NCBI RefSeq assembly: GCF_014651935.1
Contig: NZ_BMXV01000003.1
Coordinates: forward strand, 474,299-538,298
DNA: 64,000 nt
Direction: 5' to 3'
From: Marinobacter zhanjiangensis
GTDB taxonomy: Bacteria > Pseudomonadota > Gammaproteobacteria > Pseudomonadales > Oleiphilaceae
Shown one piece after another: positions 55,765 to 64,000 of this stretch. Made by a program: the position numbers and the translations under genes. The stretch's first letter is position 1; each line of letters begins with the position of its first letter. A model generated the notes under the pieces. The model did not search any database. It had not been told where the DNA came from and saw nothing but the letters and a program-made list of their open reading frames with translations.

Positions 55765-58700
55765 ATGCTGGAACTCCGCGGCGCTCCCGCACTTTCTCCT
55801 TTCCGCTCTGAAAAATTGTCTGGTCAACTGACTGAAGCCGTTCAAGGCATCACCGCCCTCTATGCGGAATTCATGCATTTCGTGGATGTCGAGGACGAGC
55901 TCCGCGACAGCGAGCAGGAGGTCCTGGACCGGTTGCTGACCTATGGCCCCAGCGCTGAGCGGCGTGAGCCGGAGGGTGTGCTTTTTCTGGTGGTACCGCG
56001 CCCGGGCACCGTATCGCCCTGGGCCAGCAAGGCCACGGAGATTGCCCGGAACTGTGGCTTGCGGCAGATCAATCGTATCGAGCGGGGTATCGCCTATTAC
56101 GTGAAGGCGGAGAAAAAGCTGGGTCGTGAGGAGCGCCAGGCGATCGCGGCCCTGTTGCATGATCGCATGACGGAAACCGTTTTCCATGAGATGGGCGGGG
56201 CGGAACTGCTGTTCCACCGGGAAGAGCCCCGGCCACTGGAGCGGATCCCGGTGCTTGCTGGTGGTCGCCCGGCATTGGTGGACGCCAATCGCCGGCTGGG
56301 TCTGGCCCTGGCAGAGGACGAAATCGACTATCTGGTAGACGCGTTCAGTGACCTGGACCGGGACCCCACCGACGTTGAACTGATGATGTTTGCCCAGGCC
56401 AACTCGGAGCACTGCCGGCACAAGATCTTTAATGCCTCGTGGGACATCGATGGCGAAGGACAGCAGAAGTCGCTGTTCGCCATGATCCGCAATACCCATG
56501 AAATAAGCCCTGACGGTGTGCTCTCCGCCTACCGTGACAATGCCTCGGTGATACGCGGGTCCCGTGGCGGGCGTTTCTATCCGGACCCGGAGACCGCTCG
56601 TTACCACTATGTTCAGGAGCCCATCCATATCCTGATGAAGGTGGAAACCCACAACCATCCCACCGCCATCTCACCATTCGCCGGTTCAGCCACCGGTGCT
56701 GGCGGCGAGATCCGCGATGAGGGTGCCACCGGCCGTGGTTCCAAACCCAAGGCCGGGCTGGCCGGGTTTACGGTGTCCAATCTGGAGATTCCCGGTGATC
56801 CCCAGCCCTGGGAAAAAGATTACGGCAGGCCGGACCGCATTGCCTCGCCGCTGGCTATCATGATCGACGCACCCATTGGTGGTGCTTCGTTCAACAACGA
56901 ATTCGGGCGCCCGAACCTTGCCGGCTACTTTCGTACCTTTGAGCAGGAGGTGGCGGGGCCTGCTGGTGACGAAGTCCGCGGTTATCACAAGCCCATCATG
57001 ATTGCCGGCGGCCTTGGCAATATTCGTGAGGATCATGTGGAAAAGGGCGAAATTCCCGTGGGTGCCCGGCTGATTGTCCTCGGTGGTCCGTCCATGCTGA
57101 TCGGGCTCGGCGGCGGTGCAGCCTCTTCCATGGACTCCGGCACCAGTAACGAGAACCTGGATTTTGCCTCCGTACAGCGGGGCAATCCGGAAATGGAACG
57201 CCGGTGCCAGGAAGTCATCGACCGCTGCTGGCAGTTGGATGATGCAAACCCCATCGCCTTCGTCCATGACGTGGGTGCCGGCGGCCTGTCCAACGCCATG
57301 CCGGAACTGGTCAAGGATGGTGGCCGTGGCGGCAAGTTCGAGCTGCGTGACATTCCCAGCGACGAGCCGGGCATGTCTCCCCTGGAGATCTGGTGCAACG
57401 AGTCCCAGGAGCGATATGTGCTTGCCGTGGCGGAAGACGACATGGAGCGCTTCGATGGGATCTGCCGTCGTGAGCGTTGCCCCTATGCGGTAGTGGGTGA
57501 AGCCACGGAAAGCCATCACCTGAACCTGGACGACGCCTACTATGGTGACTCCCCGGTAGACCTGCCCATGGACGTGCTGTTTGGCAAGCCGCCACGCATG
57601 CATCGCAGCGTCACCCGTACATCGTTCACCAAGCCGATCTTCGACTCCACACGAATCGACCTTGATGATGCGATTCGCCGTGTACTGCGCTTGCCCAGTG
57701 TGGGCAGCAAGAACTTCCTGATCACCATTGGTGATCGCACCATTACCGGGCTGGTGGCCCGGGACCAGATGGCAGGTCCGTGGCAGGTACCGGTAAGTGA
57801 TGTGGCGGTGACCGCCAGCAGTTTCGATGTGCTCACCGGTGAAGCCATGGCCATGGGCGAGCGCACACCGGTGGCCAGCATCGACGCGCCGGCCTCCGGC
57901 CGCATGGCAGTGGGTGAAGCCATCACCAATCTGGCGGCCGCGCCTATTGCAAAGCTGTCCGACATTCGCCTGTCCGCCAACTGGATGGCGGCGGCCGGCC
58001 ACCCGGGTGAAGACGAGAACCTCTATGAAACCGTACGAGCGGTTGGCATGGAACTGTGTCCGGCACTGGGTATTGCCATCCCGGTGGGCAAGGACTCCAT
58101 GTCCATGAAAACCGTGTGGGAAGAAGGTGAGGAGCAGAAGAGCGTAACCGCGCCATTGTCGCTGATCATCAGTGGTTTTGCGCCCGTAACCGATGTTACC
58201 CGTACCCTGACCCCGCAACTGAGAGCCGATAAGGGGGGCACCGACCTGATCCTGGTTGATCTGGCGGCGGGCCAGAACCGGCTCGGCGGCTCGGCACTGG
58301 CCCAGGTCTATAGCCAGATGGGTGCCGCGGCGCCGGATGTGGACGATCCCGAGGATATCAAGGCGTTCTTCGCGGTGATTCAGGGCCTTAACGGCGATGG
58401 GAAGTTGCTTGCCTACCACGACCGCTCCGACGGGGGTATGTTCGTGACCCTGACGGAAATGGCGTTTGCCGGTCATACCGGCGTCGATATCCGCCTGGAC
58501 GGTCTGGCCGAGGAGCAGGGTCAGTTTGCCCGTGAGCTGTTCAACGAGGAACTGGGGGCGGTTATCCAGGTACGTCGGGAGGACACCCCCTTTGTGCTCC
58601 AGCAGTTCTCCGGTGCCGGCCTTGGTGAGCACACCTCCGTGGTGGGCACTCTGAACGACGACGATCACGTTCGCTTCACCTTCGAGGGCAAGCCGGTGAT

Positions 58701-59667
58701 CGAGCAGCCCCGGGGCGAGCTGCACCGCCTGTGGTCGGAAACCAGTTACCGGATCCAGAGTCTGCGGGATAACGCCAACTGCGCCGCTGAGGAATTCGAC
58801 AACCTGCTTGATGCCGGGGACCCCGGCTTGCACGCCGAGCTGAGCTTTGATCCCGCTGAAGAGATTGCCGCTCCCTATATCAACAAGGGGGCGGCGCCGA
58901 AAGTAGCGGTGCTGCGGGAGCAGGGCGTCAATGGTCAGGTGGAGATGGCCGCGGCGTTCGATCGTGCCGGTTTTGAAGCGGTTGATGTGCATATGAGCGA
59001 TCTGCTGTCCGGCCGGGTCACCCTGGACGGCTTCCGCTCCCTGGTGGCCTGTGGTGGCTTCTCGTACGGCGACGTGTTGGGTGCCGGGGAGGGCTGGGCA
59101 AAGTCCATCCTGTTCAACTCGCGGGTCAGGGAGCAGTTCCAGGGTTTCTTCGAGCGGGGTGACACACTGGCCCTCGGGGTTTGCAATGGCTGCCAGATGC
59201 TTTCCAACCTTCACGAGCTGATTCCGGGCACCGATGGCTGGCCCCGCTTTGTCCGTAACCAGTCGGAGCAGTTCGAAGCACGGCTGGTGATGGTCGAGGT
59301 TCAGGAGTCACCATCGGCGTTCCTGTCCGGCATGGCGGGCTCGCGCATGCCCATCGCCGTGGCTCACGGCGAAGGGCGCACGGAGTTCAGCTCAGCCGTC
59401 GGCTTTGAAGACTTCAACCGTTCCGGCCAGGTGGCATTGCGGTATGTGGACAACCGGGGGCAGCAGACTACCCGCTACCCTTACAACCCCAACGGCTCGG
59501 AAGGTGGAGTTACCGGGGTTTCCAGCCAGGATGGTCGCGTCACTATCATGATGCCTCATCCGGAGCGGGTTTTCCGTACGGCGCAATATTCCTGGCACCC
59601 GGACAGCTGGGGTGAAGACGGGCCGTGGCTGCGCATGTTCCGTAACGCGAGAAAGTGGCTGGGCTGA
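55765..59667 (+). CDS. purL: Phosphoribosylformylglycinamidine synthase PurL
   Basis: This 1300-residue large-type PurL converts FGAR, ATP and glutamine to FGAM in purine synthesis. The N-terminal PurS-like part begins [14 protein letters not shown]. The synthetase core has [13 protein letters not shown] and the FGAM synthase halves. The C-terminal glutaminase has the nucleophile Cys in LGVCNGCQ and the His/Glu pair in MMPHPERVF. The gene is divergent from mltF, monocistronic, and ends in a hairpin terminator. A TATAAT lies directly before the ATG, which may be chance. Confidence 0.97.
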   Translation: MLELRGAPALSPFRSEKLSGQLTEAVQGITALYAEFMHFVDVEDELRDSEQEVLDRLLTYGPSAERREPEGVLFLVVPRPGTVSPWASKATEIARNCGLRQINRIERGIAYYVKAEKKLGREERQAIAALLHDRMTETVFHEMGGAELLFHREEPRPLERIPVLAGGRPALVDANRRLGLALAEDEIDYLVDAFSDLDRDPTDVELMMFAQANSEHCRHKIFNASWDIDGEGQQKSLFAMIRNTHEISPDGVLSAYRDNASVIRGSRGGRFYPDPETARYHYVQEPIHILMKVETHNHPTAISPFAGSATGAGGEIRDEGATGRGSKPKAGLAGFTVSNLEIPGDPQPWEKDYGRPDRIASPLAIMIDAPIGGASFNNEFGRPNLAGYFRTFEQEVAGPAGDEVRGYHKPIMIAGGLGNIREDHVEKGEIPVGARLIVLGGPSMLIGLGGGAASSMDSGTSNENLDFASVQRGNPEMERRCQEVIDRCWQLDDANPIAFVHDVGAGGLSNAMPELVKDGGRGGKFELRDIPSDEPGMSPLEIWCNESQERYVLAVAEDDMERFDGICRRERCPYAVVGEATESHHLNLDDAYYGDSPVDLPMDVLFGKPPRMHRSVTRTSFTKPIFDSTRIDLDDAIRRVLRLPSVGSKNFLITIGDRTITGLVARDQMAGPWQVPVSDVAVTASSFDVLTGEAMAMGERTPVASIDAPASGRMAVGEAITNLAAAPIAKLSDIRLSANWMAAAGHPGEDENLYETVRAVGMELCPALGIAIPVGKDSMSMKTVWEEGEEQKSVTAPLSLIISGFAPVTDVTRTLTPQLRADKGGTDLILVDLAAGQNRLGGSALAQVYSQMGAAAPDVDDPEDIKAFFAVIQGLNGDGKLLAYHDRSDGGMFVTLTEMAFAGHTGVDIRLDGLAEEQGQFARELFNEELGAVIQVRREDTPFVLQQFSGAGLGEHTSVVGTLNDDDHVRFTFEGKPVIEQPRGELHRLWSETSYRIQSLRDNANCAAEEFDNLLDAGDPGLHAELSFDPAEEIAAPYINKGAAPKVAVLREQGVNGQVEMAAAFDRAGFEAVDVHMSDLLSGRVTLDGFRSLVACGGFSYGDVLGAGEGWAKSILFNSRVREQFQGFFERGDTLALGVCNGCQMLSNLHELIPGTDGWPRFVRNQSEQFEARLVMVEVQESPSAFLSGMAGSRMPIAVAHGEGRTEFSSAVGFEDFNRSGQVALRYVDNRGQQTTRYPYNPNGSEGGVTGVSSQDGRVTIMMPHPERVFRTAQYSWHPDSWGEDGPWLRMFRNARKWLG

Positions 59668-59696
59668 TTGCCCGAACGATTCAAGGTGACACCCGA

Positions 59697-59742
59697 ACCG
59701 GTGGTCGATGCTCTGTCAGGGAGCTGAGGCCACCGGTTTTTT
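59697..59742 (+). terminator. Rho-independent terminator after purL
   Basis: ACCGGTGG (59697-59704) pairs with CCACCGGT (59730-59737) and is followed by TTTTTT. It lies 30 bases after the purL stop. Confidence 0.75.
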
Positions 59743-60134
59743 CATGTCTTTATAGGACTGTTCTCTAAAGCTACGTATTACAAGGATTTTGTGGCCTGTT
59801 ATAACCTGAAAAACCCCTTGACGAAATGGTTTTATGCACATGAGGAACAAGGTCTCCGCGACCCGGTGTACAAAATGAGATCAAACCGTATGATTATTGG
59901 GCGAAAACTTTAAAGTATTGTTTTTAAAGCTAAAATAACTTTAGGTGGATTTGTCGCCAATTTGACACAAGGGCTGCAATGACGGGGCTTTGCGGCCTCT
60001 GCCCAAAAACTATCCCCAAAGTTATCCACAGATTTTGTGGGTAACCTCACAAGCCCCCGTGAGAGGTCCGGTTGACGGTGCTGTCAAGAGATATCAGGCT
60101 TTGAACTGAGCTTTTCGAAGAGGAAATCGACGCC
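59743..60134. other. AT-rich intergenic region with DnaA-box-like sequences
   Basis: This 390-base gap between purL and the NIF3-like gene is unusually AT-rich (59880-59960 most) compared with the roughly 58-60% GC around it. TTATCCACA at 60022-60030 is a perfect DnaA box. TTACCCACA, read on the minus strand at 60036-60044, has one mismatch to the TTWTNCACA consensus and faces the first. A weaker CTATCCCCA precedes them at 60010. No gene was recognised. Confidence 0.5.
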
Positions 60135-60446
60135 ATGTACAAATTCTGTTTCTTCGTCCCGAAGTCTGACCTGGAAGCGACCAAACAGGCTGTGTTCACT
60201 GCCGGAGGTGGCCGTATTGGCGATTACGACCATTGTGCCTGGCAAACCTTGGGCAAGGGGCAGTTTCGCCCGCTGGAGGGCAGCAATCCACATCTGGGAC
60301 AGCACGGGGAGCTGGAGAAGGTGGATGAATACAAGGTAGAGCTGGTGTGTGAGGACCACCTCATCCGGGAGGTGGTCGCAGCCATGAAGCAGGCGCACCC
60401 GTTCGAGGAGCCTGCCTATGAAGTTTACCGGCTCGAGGATTTCTGA
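60135..60446 (+). CDS. NIF3-like domain protein (YqfO-type insert domain, standalone)
   Basis: The 103-residue protein has the ferredoxin-like middle domain found within long NIF3/YqfO proteins and related to CutA1: a start of YKFCFFVPKSDLEATKQAVF, then GGGRIGDYDHCAWQTLGKGQFRP and a HPFEEPAYEVYRL end. Standalone copies are common in gammaproteobacteria. No activity is established. The stop overlaps the 3' end of the converging Nudix gene by 22 bases. Confidence 0.85.
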   Translation: MYKFCFFVPKSDLEATKQAVFTAGGGRIGDYDHCAWQTLGKGQFRPLEGSNPHLGQHGELEKVDEYKVELVCEDHLIREVVAAMKQAHPFEEPAYEVYRLEDF

Positions 60447-60994
60447 GCTTCGCCGGGTTTCATGCGGTGGCGGATATCGCTGATGCGCAACGGGAATTCG
60501 TCGCGCTGGACGTCTTCCACAAAATGCTCAAGGGTGCGCCTCACGGTCGGGAAGGAAATTTCCTCCCAGGGGATGCGGTCCAGCTCGAACAGTTCCGCCT
60601 CCAGGGTTTCGTCACCGGCCCCGAAGCGGCCCTCGGTCATGTGGGCGCGGTAGAACATGTGAACCTGGTCGATATGGGGCACGTGTATCATGGTGTAGAG
60701 CCCCGCCAGCTTCACGTTGGCCATGGCCTCTTCCAGGGTTTCCCTGGCAGCGGCTTCCTCGGTGGTTTCCGAGTTTTCCATGAAACCTGCAGGCAGGGTC
60801 CAGTAGCCGTAGCGAGGCTCAATGGCCCGGCGGCACAGCAGTATCTTCCCCTCCCACACCGGTACCGTGCCTGCCACGATACGCGGGTTCTGGTAATGAA
60901 TCGTCTCACACTGTTTACATACATAGCGGGGCCGGTTGTCACCGGCAGGAATGCGGCTTTCAACCGGATGACCGCAGCTGCTGCAGAAATTCAT
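60425..60994 (-). CDS. Nudix hydrolase with zinc-ribbon
   Basis: The 189-residue protein starts with a zinc ribbon (CSSCG and CKQCE) and has a Nudix box, GFMENSETTEEAAARETLEE, with its REXXEE catalytic core intact. This combination is found in NADH-pyrophosphatase-like enzymes and in uncharacterised Nudix proteins; the NudC-type SQPWPFPxS motif after the box is absent, so the substrate is open. The gene is divergent from nudL with start codons close together. Confidence 0.85.
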   Translation of the reverse strand: MNFCSSCGHPVESRIPAGDNRPRYVCKQCETIHYQNPRIVAGTVPVWEGKILLCRRAIEPRYGYWTLPAGFMENSETTEEAAARETLEEAMANVKLAGLYTMIHVPHIDQVHMFYRAHMTEGRFGAGDETLEAELFELDRIPWEEISFPTVRRTLEHFVEDVQRDEFPLRISDIRHRMKPGEAQKSSSR

Positions 60995-61082
60995 GGATTA
61001 CCCCGTATACTATTGCGAATTCTGGCACCAGTGTATCGTCTGGCCGGTGCCCTGTCCCATACCAAAATGCGGGAGAGAGATT

Positions 61083-61667
61083 TTGCGCGAACTGCTGACG
61101 GAAAGGCTGGCCCGGTATGTCCCGGATCAGTTAGCCCTGGACTATCCTGAAGCCGGTGTGCTGGTTCCGGTAACGGATAATCCCGGAGCCCCAGAAATAC
61201 TGTTGACTCTTCGGTCTGAAAAGCTCTCCACTCACAGGGGGCAGGTGGCTTTTCCCGGCGGAAAGCGGGACGCCTCTGATCCGTCGCTTGCCCATACCGC
61301 GCTCCGCGAGACCCATGAAGAAATCGGCCTGCCTCCGGATCAGGTACACCTTATTGGGCCCCTGAGCCAGGTCATCTCCCGCTACGGCATACTGGTAACA
61401 CCATACGTCGGCGTTGTGCCTGCCGACCACCCGCTGACACCGAATCCTCACGAGATCGAGAGCATTTTCCACGTACCGGTGGAGTTCCTGCTGGAAGACC
61501 GCAGAGAACGTACCGATGTGTTGCCGTTTCTCGACAACACCTATTATGTGCCCTCCTATCGCTGGCGGGGCTACCGGATCTGGGGGCTGACCGCAGTGGT
61601 TCTGGTGGACTTCCTGAATGCGGTGTACGATGCCCGCATCGATTTGCTTGAGCCGCGCCAGGATTGA
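61083..61667 (+). CDS. CoA pyrophosphatase (NudL/YeaB type Nudix)
   Basis: The enzyme (194 residues from TTG at 61083) hydrolyses coenzyme A or related diphosphates. It has the CoA-type signature LRSEKLSTHRGQVAFPGGK preceding the Nudix box PGGKRDASDPSLAHTALRET. The TTG is chosen since GGGAGAGAG stands immediately upstream and the family homology begins here; an open frame extends to 60993, overlapping the divergent Nudix gene. It is followed by the carbonic anhydrase gene 31 bases later, likely in one operon. Confidence 0.87.
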   Translation: MRELLTERLARYVPDQLALDYPEAGVLVPVTDNPGAPEILLTLRSEKLSTHRGQVAFPGGKRDASDPSLAHTALRETHEEIGLPPDQVHLIGPLSQVISRYGILVTPYVGVVPADHPLTPNPHEIESIFHVPVEFLLEDRRERTDVLPFLDNTYYVPSYRWRGYRIWGLTAVVLVDFLNAVYDARIDLLEPRQD

Positions 61668-61698
61668 CCTGGCGGGATAGATACGAGGAGAAGCCAAC

Positions 61699-62241
61699 AT
61701 GCTTTACCAGCTCGCGGACCGCAAACCCGAGTTCATCGGGGGAGGGCAGTTCATCGCTGAAAATGCCACGGTGATTGGCAGCGTTGCGTTGCACGATAAG
61801 AGCAGTATCTGGTTCAACGTGGTCATCCGTGGCGACAACGACCTGATCACCATCGGGCCCGAGTCCAATGTCCAGGATGGCTCCGTGTTGCACACGGATT
61901 CCGGCATCCAGCTGACCCTCGGGCGTGGTGTGACCGTGGGCCACAAGGCGATGTTGCATGGGTGCGACATTGGTGACTACTCGCTGATCGGTATCAATGC
62001 GGTCGTGCTGAACGGTGCACGGATCGGCAAGCATTGCCTGATCGGAGCCAATACGCTGATCCCCGAGGGCATGGAAATACCGGACGGCTCGCTGGTAATC
62101 GGCGCGCCCGGACGAATAAAGCGGGAGCTGGGCGACGACCAGAAGAAGATGCTGGAACTCAGCGCAGCCCATTACGTGGAAAACGCGGCCCGGTACATGA
62201 GCTCCCTCGAACTCATGGAGCCGTGGAAGGATAATGACTGA
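61699..62241 (+). CDS. Gamma carbonic anhydrase family protein (YrdA-like)
   Basis: The 180-residue protein is a left-handed beta helix with hexapeptide repeats ([20 protein letters not shown]). The three metal-binding His are in [10 protein letters not shown] and GHKAMLHGC. Family members may be carbonic anhydrases or acyltransferases; YrdA-type proteins often show little activity. It has AGGAGAAG upstream and its stop overlaps the next gene by one base. Confidence 0.9.
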   Translation: MLYQLADRKPEFIGGGQFIAENATVIGSVALHDKSSIWFNVVIRGDNDLITIGPESNVQDGSVLHTDSGIQLTLGRGVTVGHKAMLHGCDIGDYSLIGINAVVLNGARIGKHCLIGANTLIPEGMEIPDGSLVIGAPGRIKRELGDDQKKMLELSAAHYVENAARYMSSLELMEPWKDND

Positions 62242-62426
62242 TGGACAACAGGCAGGACCGGGTTCGCTCCCCCTGTGTCTCCGTCTGCGCCCTGGACGAA
62301 AACGACGTGTGCATAGGGTGTCACCGTACAGGCGACGAAATACTGAGGTGGACCTCCATGACCAATGATGAGCGCAGGCAGGTTCTTCAGTACGTCGCCC
62401 AGAGGGAAGAAAAGACACTTTTATAG
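62241..62426 (+). CDS. DUF1289 family small protein
   Basis: The 61-residue protein has the conserved Cys pattern SPCVSVCALDENDVCIGCHRT of DUF1289, which probably binds a metal or Fe-S cluster. The start codon shares one base with the carbonic anhydrase stop. Members sit next to carbonic anhydrase-like or Nudix genes in many gammaproteobacteria. Function unknown. Confidence 0.87.
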   Translation: MDNRQDRVRSPCVSVCALDENDVCIGCHRTGDEILRWTSMTNDERRQVLQYVAQREEKTLL

Positions 62427-62481
62427 TCTGAACCGTCCCGATTCCCATCCTGAACACCATGAAAGGCCTGGCATATAGATT

Positions 62482-63666
62482 ATGAGCGTCTCCATCGGAA
62501 CACCCCTGAAAGCAAATGCCTACCGGGTTCTCCTCTGTGGCTCGGGAGAGCTCGGCAAGGAAGTAGCGATCGAGTTGCAACGTCTCGGGGTGGAGATCAT
62601 CGCCTGTGATCGTTACGCCGACGCCCCGGCCATGCAGGTGGCTCATCGCAGTCATGTAATCGACATGCTCGACCCGGCAAGTCTGAGAGAGGTTGTCGAG
62701 CGAGAGAAGCCTCATCTTGTGGTACCGGAAATCGAAGCCATTGCCACCGGCGAGTTGGTAAAACTGGAGCAGGAAGGCTATCGCGTTACCCCTACCGCGA
62801 GGGCCGTCGATCTGACCATGAATCGTGAGGGCATTCGCCGGCTGGCGGCGGAAGAACTGAAGCTGCCGGTTTCTCCTTACCGCTTTGCGGAATCCCGCGA
62901 GGCCTTTGATCAGGCCGTGGCCGAGATCGGTTTCCCCTGTGTGGTGAAACCGGTAATGAGTTCGTCCGGCAAGGGCCAGAGCCTGTTGCGGAGTGAAGGT
63001 GATATTGATGCTGCATGGAAATATGCCCAGACAGGCGGCCGTGCCGGCGAGGGCCGGGTGATCATCGAGGGCTTTATCGATTTCGACTATGAAATTACCT
63101 TGCTGACCGTTCGTCACCGTGACGGGGTCAGCTTCTGTGATCCCATTGGTCATCGCCAGGAAGATGGCGACTATCGGGAGTCCTGGCAGCCACAGCCCAT
63201 GAGTCCGTTGGCCCTGGAAAGAAGCCGGGGGATTGCGGAAGCGATTACCGCCGACCTTGGCGGGTTTGGTGTGTTCGGCGTTGAGCTGTTCGTGAAGGGG
63301 GACGAGGTGTGGTTCTCCGAGGTATCGCCACGCCCGCATGATACGGGGCTGGTAACGCTGGTTTCCCAGGATCTGTCAGAGTTTGCCCTGCATGCCCGGG
63401 CCATCCTGGGTTTGCCTATACCAGTCATTCGTCAGAACGGGCCGTCGGCTTCCGCCGTTATCCTTCCGGAAGGCGAGTCCGGCCGGCCGGCGTTTGCCAA
63501 CCTGGATGAAGTGCTGGCCATTCCCGATGTGCATCTGCGCCTGTTTGGCAAGCCGGAACTGAAGGGGCGCCGGCGTATGGGTGTGGTTATGGCCAGGGGA
63601 GAATCCATAGAAGAGGCACGGCAGATTGCCATGGCGTCTTCCGCGAGGGTGACCGTGGATCTGTAA
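62482..63666 (+). CDS. purT: Formate-dependent phosphoribosylglycinamide formyltransferase PurT
   Basis: The 394-residue ATP-grasp enzyme forms formyl-GAR from GAR, formate and ATP, the folate-independent route in purine synthesis. It has [17 protein letters not shown] (GAR binding), [18 protein letters not shown] (ATP-grasp) and [16 protein letters not shown] near the metal site. The ATG at 62482 is the family start; the upstream ribosome site is weak. It is the last protein gene before the rRNA promoter region. Confidence 0.95.
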   Translation: MSVSIGTPLKANAYRVLLCGSGELGKEVAIELQRLGVEIIACDRYADAPAMQVAHRSHVIDMLDPASLREVVEREKPHLVVPEIEAIATGELVKLEQEGYRVTPTARAVDLTMNREGIRRLAAEELKLPVSPYRFAESREAFDQAVAEIGFPCVVKPVMSSSGKGQSLLRSEGDIDAAWKYAQTGGRAGEGRVIIEGFIDFDYEITLLTVRHRDGVSFCDPIGHRQEDGDYRESWQPQPMSPLALERSRGIAEAITADLGGFGVFGVELFVKGDEVWFSEVSPRPHDTGLVTLVSQDLSEFALHARAILGLPIPVIRQNGPSASAVILPEGESGRPAFANLDEVLAIPDVHLRLFGKPELKGRRRMGVVMARGESIEEARQIAMASSARVTVDL

Positions 63667-63765
63667 TTTTGTTGCAATCAGGTTGAAAGATGACCGTTTC
63701 GAACAAATACTATTCAGTAGCATAGCGGCAACCCGAAGCGGGGATAAAAAAGTTCATATTGGTCG

Positions 63766-63793
63766 TTGACAGAAAACGCCAGCGCTGTAGAAT
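63766..63793 (+). promoter_or_regulatory. rRNA operon promoter, upstream of the pair
   Basis: TTGACA (63766-63771) and TAGAAT (63788-63793) are separated by 16 bases, followed by a GC-rich discriminator (GCGCCCC). This is typical of growth-regulated stable RNA promoters. Confidence 0.75.
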
Positions 63794-63919
63794 GCGCCCC
63801 ACTTCGACAGGGAACGCCGGCAACGGCGACCCGGGAAGGCGAGGTAAACGGTTGTTGGGATTAGGTTTTTCGGTACAGGGCTTCTTCGGAAGTGATTTGA
63901 GAAACCGCAAAAATAACCG

Positions 63920-63947
63920 TTGACAAGGTGGCGATCTGATGTAGAAT
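63920..63947 (+). promoter_or_regulatory. rRNA operon promoter, downstream of the pair
   Basis: TTGACA (63920-63925) and TAGAAT (63942-63947) again have a 16-base spacer and a GC-rich discriminator, CGCGGCC. With the boxA immediately downstream, it should be the main P2-type start for a 16S gene outside the window. Confidence 0.8.
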
Positions 63948-63960
63948 ACGCGGCCTTGAT

Positions 63961-63987
63961 GAGCTTCGGCTCACTGCTCTTTAACAA
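63961..63987 (+). promoter_or_regulatory. rRNA leader: hairpin and boxA antitermination site
   Basis: GAGCTTCGGCTC (63961-63972) is a perfect UUCG tetraloop hairpin. TGCTCTTTAACAA (63975-63987) matches boxA of rRNA leaders, which bind NusB/NusE to build the antitermination complex. The 16S gene should begin a few hundred bases beyond the right edge. Confidence 0.8.
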
Positions 63988-64000
63988 GTTGACCAAGTAA

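Noticed and set aside
56686..59214. 842-codon antisense frame opposite purL
   Set aside because: Long antisense frames are common opposite high-GC genes; the translation is His/Gly/Gln-rich and has no family resemblance, while purL on the other strand is complete.
1..64000. CRISPR arrays, phage genes and toxin-antitoxin modules
   Set aside because: No regularly spaced repeats, structural phage genes or paired small toxin-like genes were recognised anywhere in the window.

Overview
The window looks like about 64 kb of a gammaproteobacterial chromosome, most likely Marinobacter or a close relative. The strongest taxonomic clue is the 660-residue two-domain fatty acyl reductase at 32098-34080, which closely resembles the Marinobacter wax-ester enzyme as I remember it. 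Gene orders shared with Pseudomonas agree: rnt-pyrC-motY, yciK-mupP-ubiG-mtaD/mtnA and mltF/purL. These are comparisons from memory; no database was searched.

Left part (1-5.5 kb): a triheme cytochrome c cut by the window edge, MtfA peptidase, a DJ-1/YajL protein, a monoheme cytochrome c with a histidine-rich tail, a shikimate-kinase-like protein, a 37-codon aldehyde dehydrogenase remnant and an aldo/keto reductase. A 268-bp multi-palindrome repeat (5656-5923) precedes the accessory region.

Accessory region (about 6-27 kb): a chemoreceptor with a CXXCH haem motif; a PEP-CTERM von Willebrand-type protein; a HupE-like membrane protein with a membrane-anchored partner; a cation-efflux (CDF) remnant; a NYN/LOTUS protein; a PhoPQ-like two-component system divergent from copper genes (cupredoxin, frameshifted multicopper oxidase copA, copB); an operon of an HMA-like protein, an APC permease, a small membrane protein and a Cu-type P-ATPase whose two HMA domains carry SDHC in place of CXXC; a DUF2933 protein; two related methyltransferase-like membrane proteins; an lgt homologue; an IS21 transposase scrap; and a beta-propeller protein. 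It ends at a tRNA-Arg(CCT) gene. The gene fragments and the terminal tRNA suggest an acquired metal-handling island, although no matching att repeat was seen.

Core part (27.3-64 kb): two glycosyltransferase-like genes, an M16 protease, the fatty acyl reductase, RNase T, dihydroorotase, MotY, an HDAC-like amidohydrolase, a Pat-type acetyltransferase, RdgC, DUF2788, YaaA, glutaredoxin-like, YciK, MupP, UbiG, MTA deaminase, MtnA, Prc, a DUF349 protein, RecX, MltF, PurL, a NIF3-like domain, two Nudix enzymes, gamma carbonic anhydrase, DUF1289 and PurT. The last 235 bases hold two tandem rRNA-type promoters and a boxA, so an rRNA operon almost certainly begins just past the right edge.

Functional reading: the accessory genes centre on copper and perhaps nickel/cobalt handling in the envelope. 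The inferred steps are periplasmic binding and oxidation (cupredoxin, CopA, CopB), export (P-ATPase) and control by the adjacent two-component system, for which the divergent promoter carries two pairs of 11-bp-spaced repeats. The core genes cover purine and pyrimidine synthesis, methylthioadenosine salvage, murein recycling and storage lipid synthesis.
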